A DNA stretch of 64,000 nt from Fulvia fulva (taxonomy: Eukaryota > Ascomycota > Dothideomycetes > Mycosphaerellales > Mycosphaerellaceae): NCBI RefSeq assembly GCF_020509005.1, contig NC_063014.1:3720001-3784000 (forward strand), written 5' to 3'. The position numbers were made by a program, and so were the translations under genes. Below, piece after piece: positions 32,201 through 42,992 of this stretch. How positions within the stretch are numbered: the stretch's first letter is position 1; each line of letters begins with the position of its first letter. The notes below the pieces were generated by a model. That model had not been told where the DNA came from. It searched no databases and was given only the letters and a program-made list of their open reading frames with translations.

Positions 32201-34253
32201 TCGATCGTGCCTTAGAGTCCCCCTCTCTTCTAGGTGCCCAGGTCCTTCGGGGTATTAAGGGCAATTACGTTACTCGCTATTAAGTCGAGTACTTCGTCGG
32301 CTATAGGGTGCGGCTATATAAGGCTTTCCTAGGAAGGGTAGTGTATGTCGAAGTCTCCTACTACGATGTGGTACCCTTGTCTCTTAAGCGCACTGTCTAG
32401 GTGTCTATAGACCCCTAGGTCGCGGCTAGACCTCGAGGCTAGCGGTTGTATATATAGGTTGTGTATCTAGGTGCTACCTACGTAGAGGGAGGTAATATCG
32501 CCCCCGCCTTCTTCGTCTACGTAGTATACTACCTCCCAGTCGGATTCTAGTATGTCCTTACTAATATAGAAGTACGTGCGGGGTCTACCGTCGCCTCGTA
32601 GGCATGTCGTATAGCCTAGTGACTTGTAGGTCGTTGGTCTCTTATAGTACGGGTTAATCTATAGCTCCTAGATTATAAGGACGTAGTGGACGCGCGGGTC
32701 CGCCTCGTGTAGGAAATAGTTCTAGACTATATCCTTACTATAGTTAACGTTATACTAGATGATGCTAAGCGTGTCGAGGCTAGTTATCGGTATCGACAAT
32801 CATTTCCTCTATATCGTCCTATGTCCTACTGCCCTATACGTCCTAGTCTACGCCTATCGGCTGTGTACTAAAGGGGAGCCGGGCCTAGTTAGATTCCCTC
32901 GCCGTAGCTAGTAGAGCACGTGGCCTCCCGTACGCCCTAGGTTACGTATCCTTTACATCGTTCTCGGCCCTAGGGCGCTTATGCCCGACCGCCGCTAGTT
33001 AGTTCCGGTGTAGGCTAGCCTTACGGTCGCCGTAGAATCTTAGGGCGACGGTTCTGTTTATAATTGCCTTGTTTTTCGCTAGTTTCCGCTATAGGCATTC
33101 CGCACTATACGATAGGTAGTGCCCCGGACAGTTCGCGTACCGTCTCGTAGTCGATATACAGTCCCTAGATATATAGTCTCCTATATAGTTCGAGTAGGCC
33201 TACTTATTTATACACGTGTAGGTTTGGTGTCTATACTGTTAGTATTTAAAGCATTAGAGGACACGAAAGGATAAGGAGTACTTTTCTACTGTCTTAAGGC
33301 TATATTGCTAGACTAGGCCTTGTTCTATCGCTAGATCCGCCGCTTTTACGTCTTGTAGCTATACTATTAGCGCCGAGGCCTTCTTGCCTTCTGGCCATTT
33401 CCTATAGAGCCAAGTCGCCTTCTGGATTAGAGAGTTAAGAGTGACCGGGTTGTCCTCTTAGAGAGCGCGTAGGTGACCCTAGTTAGTTAGGTCAAACTCC
33501 TTAGGTATGTCGTGGACTAGGATCGTGAATTGTTTCGTTAAGACCTTCGCTAATGCCGTAACCTTAGATACCTACTGTGGCTATACCTCTAGGTGCCTCC
33601 TAGCAGTAGTAGAGCTAGTATAGATCTATAGAGTGCCGTTAGACTATTAGTTCACTACGACCACCCCTAGTTAGTTAATTCGTTAGGCGAGCTCCTTGTT
33701 CGATAGCTTCGTAACTTCGGCCTAGTCTTCCTTTACTATAATGCGGATCGTAACTATATCGTACGTTAGGCGGGGGCCTAGTATCGATGCCGCGACCGAT
33801 GCCTAGCTATAGGGGTGTTGATTCCGGGTGGCCTTACTAATCGCCTAGGACGTCGTCCTCATTTCTTATTGCCCTCGGTAATACGATAGTATAAGCGCCG
33901 TACGTAGCTAAGTGATCATTACCTATAGAGACCGGTAAGGGAGCTGATCGTTAGTTTCTATACTTTTTACGTCCTCTATAAGTTGCTACTAGTTGTCTTA
34001 GGGGGGCTTCGCCTATAGGGCCGTAGGCGCCGTTAGTGCCGTAGCCTAGTAAGGAAGGAATCGTATTTAGTAAGCTAGCTACGAGATAATGTAATAAGTC
34101 TTAACCGCGCTTTCCTACTTATCTAGTACTACCGTATAGCCTCGTTTCGAGAGGTTAGCCCGGAGCAAAAGCTTCCTTCTACGCCCTCCCTCCCTATTTG
34201 CTCCTTAAGCTAATATCCACCTCTATAGGCCTAAGCCCTTGAGTGCTCTCTAT
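29299..34253 (-). mobile_element. LINE B, near full-length, RIP-decayed (left partner of the head-to-head pair)
   Basis: Minus strand: 5' leader fragment (34253 to about 34055), ORF1 (about 34040-32800), ORF2 with endonuclease (about 32760-32040), RT (about 31420-30450) and C-terminal region, 3' UTR and tail at 29299. It is colinear without indels with 34254-39140 (paired coordinates sum to 68439) but differs at scattered RIP sites. A 69-codon open frame at 31505-31714 is antisense to ORF2 and I consider it chance. Neither end shows a target duplication with its neighbour, because the gypsy D segment between the two insertion points is gone. Confidence 0.85.
34186..34253. other. 68-bp asymmetric spacer at the centre of the LINE B palindrome
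   Basis: The left copy keeps 68 bp more leader than the right one. The leader of the left copy ends at GTGCTCTCTATA (34253) and the right copy starts GCGTAGAAGG (34254). The two copies are thus fused leader to leader. Confidence 0.85.
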
Positions 34254-34394
34254 AGCGTAGAAGGAAGCTTTTGCTCCGGGCTAACCTCTCGAAACGAGGC
34301 TATACGGTAGTACTAGATAAGTAGGAAAGCGCGGTTAAGACTTATTACATTATCTCGTAGCTAGCTTACTAAATACGATTCCTTCCTTACTAGG

Positions 34395-35640
34395 CTACGG
34401 CACTAACGGCGCCTACGGCCCTATAGGCGAAGCCCCCCTAAGACAACTAGTAGCAACTTATAGAGGACGTAAAAAGTATAGAAACTAACGATCAGCTCCC
34501 TTACCGGTCTCTATAGGTAATGATCACTTAGCTACGTACGGCGCTTATACTATCGTATTACCGAGGGCAATAAGAAATGAGGACGACGTCCTAGGCGATT
34601 AGTAAGGCCACCCGGAATCAACACCCCTATAGCTAGGCATCGGTCGCGGCATCGATACTAGGCCCCCGCCTAACGTACGATATAGTTACGATCCGCATTA
34701 TAGTAAAGGAAGACTAGGCCGAAGTTACGAAGCTATCGAACAAGGAGCTCGCCTAACGAATTAACTAACTAGGGGTGGTCGTAGTGAACTAATAGTCTAA
34801 CGGCACTCTATAGATCTATACTAGCTCTACTACTGCTAGGAGGCACCTAGAGGTATAGCCACAGTAGGTATCTAAGGTTACGGCATTAGCGAAGGTCTTA
34901 ACGAAACAATTCACGATCCTAGTCCACGACATACCTAAGGAGTTTGACCTAACTAACTAGGGTCACCTACGCGCTCTCTAAGAGGACAACCCGGTCACTC
35001 TTAACTCTCTAATCCAGAAGGCGACTTGGCTCTATAGGAAATGGCCAGAAGGCAAGAAGGCCTCGGCGCTAATAGTATAGCTACAAGACGTAAAAGCGGC
35101 GGATCTAGCGATAGAACAAGGCCTAGTCTAGCAATATAGCCTTAAGACAGTAGAAAAGTACTCCTTATCCTTTCGTGTCCTCTAATGCTTTAAATACTAA
35201 CAGTATAGACACCAAACCTACACGTGTATAAATAAGTAGGCCTACTCGAACTATATAGGAGACTATATATCTAGGGACTGTATATCGACTACGAGACGGT
35301 ACGCGAACTGTCCGGGGCACTACCTATCGTATAGTGCGGAATGCCTATAGCGGAAACTAGCGAAAAACAAGGCAATTATAAACAGAACCGTCGCCCTAAG
35401 ATTCTACGGCGACCGTAAGGCTAGCCTACACCGGAACTAACTAGCGGCGGTCGGGCATAAGCGCCCTAGGGCCGAGAACGATGTAAAGGATACGTAACCT
35501 AGGGCGTACGGGAGGCCACGTGCTCTACTAGCTACGGCGAGGGAATCTAACTAGGCCCGGCTCCCCTTTAGTACACAGCCGATAGGCGTAGACTAGGACG
35601 TATAGGGCAGTAGGACATAGGACGATATAGAGGAAATGAT
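34395..35640 (+). pseudogene. LINE B ORF1 (RNA-binding Gag-like protein), RIP-decayed
   Basis: The frame begins near GCACTAACGGCGCC, just after the leader. Basic and Ala/Thr-rich sequence is followed by a central region with MRTTS-like stretches, and by a cluster of zinc-knuckle relics at about 35170-35350: one in a CFKYQQYRHQTYTC context and another reading CPGHYLSYSAEC. This is typical of Tad1/I-like LINE ORF1 proteins, which bind element RNA. Several Cys codons have become Tyr, and TAG/TAA stops are frequent. The start codon is not certain. Confidence 0.65.
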
Positions 35641-35649
35641 TGTCGATAC

Positions 35650-38600
35650 CGATAACTAGCCTCGACACGCTTAGCATCATCTAGTATAACGTTAACTATA
35701 GTAAGGATATAGTCTAGAACTATTTCCTACACGAGGCGGACCCGCGCGTCCACTACGTCCTTATAATCTAGGAGCTATAGATTAACCCGTACTATAAGAG
35801 ACCAACGACCTACAAGTCACTAGGCTATACGACATGCCTACGAGGCGACGGTAGACCCCGCACGTACTTCTATATTAGTAAGGACATACTAGAATCCGAC
35901 TGGGAGGTAGTATACTACGTAGACGAAGAAGGCGGGGGCGATATTACCTCCCTCTACGTAGGTAGCACCTAGATACACAACCTATATATACAACCGCTAG
36001 CCTCGAGGTCTAGCCGCGACCTAGGGGTCTATAGACACCTAGACAGTGCGCTTAAGAGACAAGGGTACCACATCGTAGTAGGAGACTTCGACATACACTA
36101 CCCTTCCTAGGAAAGCCTTATATAGCCGCACCCTATAGCCGACGAAGTACTCGACTTAATAGCGAGTAACGTAATTGCCCTTAATACCCCGAAGGACCTG
36201 GGCACCTAGAAGAGAGGGGGACTCTAAGGCACGATCGACCTCTACTAGATCTTAGATAGCCACTACTATATAGTAACCTACTATAGGATCGAACATGAAC
36301 TCGAGGCGTCGTTAGACTATATACTAGTCAGGACCTCTATTACGATATAGATATAACGTACACTAGCGAGAACCCCTAAGCCAAACTAGGGAAAGGCCTA
36401 CTAGGCTAACATCTAGGCGTACCTCGATGACTCTAAGAGGCTAGTCCAGATCGCGTAGTAGCAATACAACAGTAAAGACGAGATAGACGAAGCAGTCTAG
36501 GGGTTAACAGACGAAATAAGAAAAGCGACCTCACTTTACGTTCCGCTTGCCTAACTAACGACATAGTCCAAACTATACTAGACGCCGGAGTACACTACGG
36601 TAGTAAGAGAAGTAAGGAGAGCCCGCCGGGTATAGACGAGCAGCTATAGCGAGGAGGCCTAGAACGTATATAGGGAGGCATACTAACAGAAGAAAGCTAT
36701 AATACGAAGGGAGAAAGTAGTCGGCTAGAGGGCTATAGTAGAAGAAATCGCCGGCAAGCTAGAGAGGATATAGAAGCTAGCGAAATGGGCCCGACAGGAC
36801 CCTATACAGGGCCCCTCCTTCTCTATCCTAGCGCTACAATCGCCTAGTGGCCCGGTTAGCGACCCCGAGGCCAAGGCGCGTCTACTAGCTAGCAAGTTCT
36901 TCCCGCCCCTAGTCGAGGCTGATCTAAGCGACATAAACAGCTCTACTCCCCTAGCCCCTAGTATCGCGGTCTAATAGGAGGTGTCCGAGGGAGAAGTTGC
37001 CGCTATACTAAGGGAGTTGCCGGCGAAGAAAGCCCCGGGGCCGGATAGGATCCTAAACGAGCTACTAAAGAAGTGTAGAGATTAACTAGCCCTAGTAGTT
37101 GTAGCGATCTTTAACGCCTACCTATAGACCGGATACTACCTAACGGTATTTAAACAATCGACGATAGTAGTCCTACGTAAGCCGTATAAGGAAGACTATA
37201 CGTAGGTGAAGTCGTACCGCCTAATTACGCTCCTTAACACTCTAAGGAAGGCGCTTAAGGAGCTAGTTATAACGAGACTCTCCGAGGCGGTAGAGGAACA
37301 CTCCCTACTCCCGGATACCTAGATAGGTGCGCGCCTATAGCGATCGACGCTATCCGCGATAGAACTTATTACCTCTTAGGTAAAGGCTATCTAGTATAAG
37401 AATAGGGACAAGGTGGCTTCCTTACTTAGCCTAGACATATCGGGAGCCTTCGACTACGTGTTATACCCGCGGCTACTCTATATCCTAAGGTCGAAAGGAC
37501 TCCCTAAGTAGCTTATTAACTTCGTACGGTCCTACCTCTAAAACCGTAGTACGTCGATCCTAGTCGGCTAGTATAGAAGCCTATTTTAAGTAGTCTATAC
37601 TAGAATCCCGTAAGGCTTAACGCTAGTACCTATTCTATTCCTCTTCTTTATAGCGACGCTACTCCTAGCCCTAGAATCCTAGAACACCGCTACGAGCGGC
37701 TTCGTAGACGACATAAACATCCTAGCGTAGTCTTCCTCGACTAAGGAGAACTATAGGCTACTAGAAGAGAAGCACAAGATCTACGAGGACTAGGCTAGGA
37801 GGCACGGGGCTCGGTTTGCCCTAGAAAAGTACAATCTGATACACTTTACGCCCCGGCTACGGTTCTATAATATATAAGCTTCTATCTAGATATAGGGGTA
37901 TACGACTAACCCGGCAAATCAGCTTAGGATCCTCGGACTATAGGTAGACCCGGCGCTACGGTAGAGGAAGTACGTATAGGCAATATTACGGAAAGCTAAA
38001 CAGAATATAGCATTATGCCAGAGGCTCACTACGTCTATATAGGGGGCGGACTTCCGGTAGTCACGACTTCTATATACGGCTATTATACGGCCAGTCCTTA
38101 CCTATAGCAGCCAAGTGTGGTCCTTAGGCGAGAGGGCCTGCCTATCGAAGGGACTCGTCGCGCCGCTAGTAAAGATTCAAAACCAATGCCTAAGGAAGGT
38201 CACCGGGGCATATAAGTCGATACTAACGAGGATGCTTAAGCACGAGACCGCTATACCGCCGATCGACCTATACATCTAGGGACTACGGACCTCCTACTTA
38301 GGCAAGTCGGCACAGTACCTAGTATAGAAGGTTATCGCTAGTACAGTCGTAAGGGCCCGCGAATTAGTACTAGCGTATAAGGGCATTCGACCCGGAAACG
38401 AGCCGAACTACCGGGTAAGGGACGAATAGCTAGTAATATAATAGGAAGGTAAGAAATCGTTTATAGAGCAACTATAGAAAGAGAGGTAGAACAACTAGGT
38501 TATAGGGCATAGTGGACGCCCTTAGCTAGCGGGACAACCTAAGGAATAGTTAGCTACAAAATCCGCGGTTAAGCACCCCCCGAAGTTTATCTACTACCGC

Positions 38601-38960
38601 CTTACGAGGGTATAGAGTAGTATAGCAACCTAACTACGAAGCGAACACATCGGCCTCTAGGGGTACCTATTATAGAGGAAGGTTCTAGGATACACGAATA
38701 CTAGCTACCCCTACGGCTATCGCTCCTAGAACGTACGGCACGCACTCCTCGTCTGTCCGAGGTGATCGCTAGGAAGGGGGGAGTGGATAGCAAAGGCGAG
38801 GAACCGGACGATTAGGGCACTTCTTAATAACGCTAAGGACCTATGGCGTATTACGAACTAGATACTAGAGAAGGGCTAGCTAGAACAGTACCGTCTAGTA
38901 GGAGTAGTGTAGGAAGAGAGGACACGACGTAGCGCGACGAGACCGGCTAGGAGCGGGGGC
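35650..38960 (+). pseudogene. LINE B ORF2: APE endonuclease and reverse transcriptase, RIP-decayed
   Basis: Order of domains: endonuclease about 35690-36420, with IQYNVNYSKD near the start, a degraded QE-(P/L)-W motif (IIQELQINPYY), GDFDIHYP (the GDFN/DxH element) and LDYILVR; a charged linker; then RT with KAPGPDRILNELL (about 37030), YRLITLLNT, SLDISGAFDYV, RIPQGLTLVPILF and GFVDDINILA (about 37700), followed by FALEKYNLIHF. The C-terminal region keeps LRSEHIGLQGYL. The FVDD aspartates survive. Stops replace Gln and Trp throughout. The protein would nick the target and copy the LINE RNA; this copy cannot code for it. Confidence 0.82.
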
Positions 38961-39140
38961 TAACGGGGTAGTGACATAGACTACGTACGTTCAGAGGGAA
39001 AGCTAATCTAGATAAGGAGTAGTCGGGGGCGGGAAGGGTTTTCACCTATTCGGGTTTCCCGTTATATATAACAATAGATATACACCTGTATAGGCTGGAT
39101 AGGGTCCTAGAACAGGGGAATGACAAATCTATCTATCTAT

Positions 39141-39234
39141 ATACTAAGCTAGACTTTTACTTCTTAACGACTTCTAAGTACTCTAAGGCTCTTCTGTCCC
39201 TACCTTCTATATACTCTATAGGGAGACTATAACA
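39141..39234 (-). repeat. gypsy D 5' LTR remnant (94 bp)
   Basis: Matches 22500-22593 and ends in TATAACA next to AAACG (39235-39239). Read on the minus strand it begins TGTTATAGTC. It shows that the other end of gypsy D is here, 17 kb from 22075. Confidence 0.88.
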
Positions 39235-42200
39235 AAACGCTTTTACTATAAAATCGAGGTACCCTATCCTACTTATTTAAGATACCCTTAACCGGATTAG
39301 TAGTAAGAAGTACTTTACTAAGCTCGATATAATCGCTACCTTTAATCGTTTACGTATCGCGGAAGGGGACGAGTAGAAAACGGTACTTACTACGCGCTAC
39401 GGTCAATTCGAATGTCTAGTAATACCCTTTAGTCTCTATAATATACCCGGTACCTTCTAGTTATATACTAATAACGCGCTCCGAGAGTACCTAGACGATT
39501 TTACCTCCGCGTACCTCGATAACGTACTTATATTTAGCGATACCCTAGAGGAGTATATTGTTTACGTTAAGAAGGTTATAGCGAAGCTATAGGAGGTAGG
39601 ACTTTAACTCGACATCGATAAGTACGAGTTTTACGTCTAAGAGACGAAGTACCTTAGCTTAATTATAGGCGCGGACGGTATTAAGATAGATAAGGACAAG
39701 ATCGCCGTAATCTAAGAATAGGAGACCCCTCGTAACCTAATAGATATTCTGTCCTTCCTTAGCTTTTATAAATTCTATAGGCGGTTTATTCGTAACTACT
39801 TAGGCATCGCCTACCCGATAATATAGCTTACTAAGAAAGACGTATTATAGGTATAGGGTAACGAATATTAGGACGCTTTCGAACGTATAAAACAAGCGTT
39901 TGCTAAGGACGATATTATACTCGTACATTTCGTACCTAGGCGAGAAACGAAGCTCGAAACGGATACGTCGGACTTCGTTACTACTATAGTAATGTCGTAG
40001 CGAGGAGAAGACGGTATATAGCGCCTAGTAGCTTTTATGTCTAAGAAGATGTCGCTATAAGAATATAACTACGACATCTATAATAAGGAACTACTAGCTA
40101 TCGTAAAAGCCTTTAAGGAATAGAAGCTAGAGCTTATATCTAGAGACATTAATAGAGATAAGGCCGACTTCGAAAACCTTACCGACGAAAGCGGTAAGCT
40201 AATCCTAGTATACTCTAATTATAAGAACCTTGAATAGTTTACGAGTACTAAGGTCCTAAATAGACGCTAGGTACGTTAGTCCGAGTTCTTATCGTAGTTC
40301 TACTTTAAGATTGTCTATATCCCTAGTAAGACGAATATCAAACCTAATACTCTAATACGGCGGCTATAGGACGTCCCTATAAATGATAACGACCTACGAA
40401 GATAGTAATAAGAACAGACGTTACTACCTAAGTACCGATTCCTTAATATCTCGCTAATAGAGATCCGTCTAGGCCGATAGGACAATGAACTTATAACTAC
40501 AATCCGCGTTATATACGGAGAAGCGGAGCTATAGTAAGCGTTACGCTAGTTAGACGTAGGAGAGCCTTATACGCTACTACGCTAGCACTATATAGATAAT
40601 AGCGAGGCGGTAGCTATAGGCGGCCTTATCTATATTAAGAATAGATACGGCGGCTATAACGTCTTCGTACTAGACGTACCGGGTTTACGCTTTAAGGTCT
40701 TCTAAGTATATTTTAGTACCCCCTCTACTAGTTACCTAGGTCGTACGAAGACCTACGAGCTTATTACTTACGACTTCGTCTAGCCCGGCTTTTCGTAGTA
40801 TATACGTAATAAGATCTTTAAGTACTACGAATGCCGCTCGTTAAAACCCTCGTAGACGTAATACCTAGGGCTACTAAAACCCTTACTAATCCCGTTTAAA
40901 CTATAGAACGAAATTGCTATAGATTTCGTAGTAGGACTACCGAAGAGTACTAATTATAATAGCGTTATATATACTAATACCCTTACGATTACTAACCGTA
41001 CGGGTAAGGGATACTATATGATCCTAGTAAAGGAGATAACGGCCGAATATATCGCCGAGGTCTTCGTCCGGGACTACTACCGCTTATATAGTACCCCTCT
41101 GTCTATCGTTATAGATCGAGGTAGTTAGTAGCTATTAGCTTTTTAGTAACGCTTCTACGAACTAGTAGGGAAAGTCTATAAGTTGTCTATAGCCTTCTAC
41201 CCTAAGACCGATAGACAGTCTAAGAACATAAATAAGGAGATAGAGAAGTACCTCCGTGTCTTTATCGACTACGTATAAGGAGATTACGTATAGTGGCTTC
41301 CGCTAGCGGGATTCGTAAAGAATAACTACATTATAGAAGCAATAGGTATGTTGCTATTCTTTACTAAATGAGGTCGTAATCCCCGTACTAGTAACTTTAG
41401 TAGAGATAGCCTCCCTAAGCGTCTAATACCTACTAGGTAATACCTATCCGCCGAAAAGGCAGAGCGTTTTACTTAATAGATAAAGGACTTCTATACGTAC
41501 CTATACGGATACTTACGTTACGATTAAGCCCTATAAGTAGATAACGCTAATATATACCGTACTATACTACCGCGATATAGCCTAGGCGACCGTGTCTATA
41601 TTAATACTAAGAACTAGAAGTCATTACGCCTAGCTAAGAAGCTTAATATCAAATAGTTTAGACCGGTAATAATTACTACCGCGCTCGGTAAGAATACGTA
41701 TAGTATTGCCCTACTAGAGACGATCCGCGTATATAACTCCTTCTATTTAAATCTTCTCCGACCGGTAGATCTAGAAGATAACGTACGACCGCCGCCGATC
41801 GAGGTTACTAATAAAACTAGTAATACGTTTAAGACCTAGGAGGTTGAACGCGTCTAAGATTCTAAGCCGAAGGGTAGAGGCATTACTATACTAGTAAAAT
41901 AGAACGCGTCTAAGATTCTAAGCCGAAGGGTAGAGGCATTACTATACTAGTAAAATAGAAGGGCTATTTAGATAGTAAGTCTATCTAGAAGCCCGCGAGC
42001 GTAGTATATAAGGATATACTAAAGGTAGTCGTAGACTTTAAGTATAATAACCTAACTAAGTCTATACCGATTAACTTCTATCCGCTAGAAAATTAGATTC
42101 CGAATAATACCTTAGTTAATATAACGCCGGACGCGAACGTAATAGATCTATTACCTTAGTTAACCGTAACGATATAGCCCCTACGTAAAGGTAATAGCCC

Positions 42201-42399
42201 TATAGCTCTAGCTAAGGATAACTATACGCCTAATACTAACGATAGCTATATTAAAAGGGTTTTAGTAACTACTTTTAGTAAGTTATTAGAGCTAATAGAC
42301 GAAACGAACGATATAGAGGATAATAAAGCTTTTACGTTTACGCTAAGGGAGATTTGAGGATATACGCTTCGAGACGAAGGTGTTTTAGAGGGGGGGTGG
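39235..42399 (+). pseudogene. gypsy C pol, C-terminal part: RT, RNase H, integrase, chromodomain (RIP-decayed)
   Basis: After the AAACG duplication the frame continues AFTIKSRYP, then [26 protein letters not shown] and YLDNVLIFSD (the YxDD active site as YLDN, Asp lost), with DIDKYEF near 39620. RNase H about 39940-40140. Integrase about 40450-41450: HHCC region, then LDFVVGLPKS-like and DRGS-like segments. A GPY/F-like part lies near 41560-41700. A chromodomain starts EVERV near 41845 and is disrupted by a 56-bp tandem duplication, then LVKQKGYLDSKSIQKPAS follows. The tail runs to a purine tract (about 42380-42399). RIP stops throughout. The left arm has the mirror copy. Confidence 0.83.
41849..41960. 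repeat. 56-bp tandem duplication in the gypsy C chromodomain, right arm
   Basis: Mirror of 12332-12443. Two identical 56-bp units; the insertion shifts the reading frame inside the chromodomain. Confidence 0.92.
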
Positions 42400-42604
42400 T
42401 GTTACGGCCGCTCCGCAAGTAAAGGATTCGAATCTGATCACGTGACCCCGGGTCACGTGACCCGGATGACTAAGCTCGGCCCGATGCCGACGCCCGACAC
42501 CTCGGCCTTTAAGTATAGGCCTCGTTCTTAGACTCTCTTCTCTCTTTAGCTATCGACTTTATTAATACTATACCCTTATACTCTCGTACTATAGTCTCGT
42601 GATA
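42400..42604 (+). repeat. gypsy C 3' LTR
   Basis: TGTTACGGCC to GTGATA, 205 bp, followed by TAGGG (42605-42609), which matches the duplication before the 5' LTR at 18231-18235. It contains two CACGTG boxes around ACCCCGGGT. Confidence 0.9.
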
Positions 42605-42662
42605 TAGGGTGTCTTAAAAGTAGAGTATATACTATATATATCTATCTAGAATATATAAGTAT
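42605..42662. other. flank between gypsy C and Copia, right arm
   Basis: Mirror of 11630-11687. It begins with TAGGG and ends with AGTAT, the complement of the Copia target duplication. Confidence 0.75.
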
Positions 42663-42992
42663 TGTTAAATAGGTACGGGTGGATAGTAGCGGAGTGGAGT
42701 AAGAGATTAATCTTCAACTGACTAATAGCACGAGCATGCAGCAATATATCAGGAACCAATATGTTGATTGTGTTGGATGTCTATCTAAGCTAAAGGGGAG
42801 AGAAGGTATCTCCCTACAAGCTGAGTCATCGTGGATGCCTCAGGCTGCCAGATCACTTCCTGATTGTTGACTCCCTTTGAGATGCTACATCTTAACACTC
42901 CCACTCATCTCGTATGGGAGGTTACAGTCTGCTCACTTCCTGTCAATAGTACTTGGACCTTTTTATGACAGGTTCAGCTGGCTTACAAACCT

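Larger units (their letters stand above)
34254..39140 (+). mobile_element. LINE B, near full-length, RIP-decayed (right partner of the head-to-head pair)
   Basis: A 4.9-kb LINE lacking most of its leader and so the ribozyme, but with both ORFs recognisable, a 3' UTR and a (CTAT)n tail that abuts the gypsy D LTR remnant at 39141. It has the highest RIP load of the LINE B copies over 37.3-37.9 kb. From about 37.9 kb to the tail it is identical to the left-arm LINE B, not to its own head-to-head partner, which shows that this end was copied together with the large inverted duplication. Confidence 0.87.

Noticed and set aside
31505..36934. Open frames of 69 codons at 31505-31714 and 36725-36934
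   Set aside because: They are one frame seen in both arms of the LINE B palindrome, antisense to ORF2, with no sign of function.
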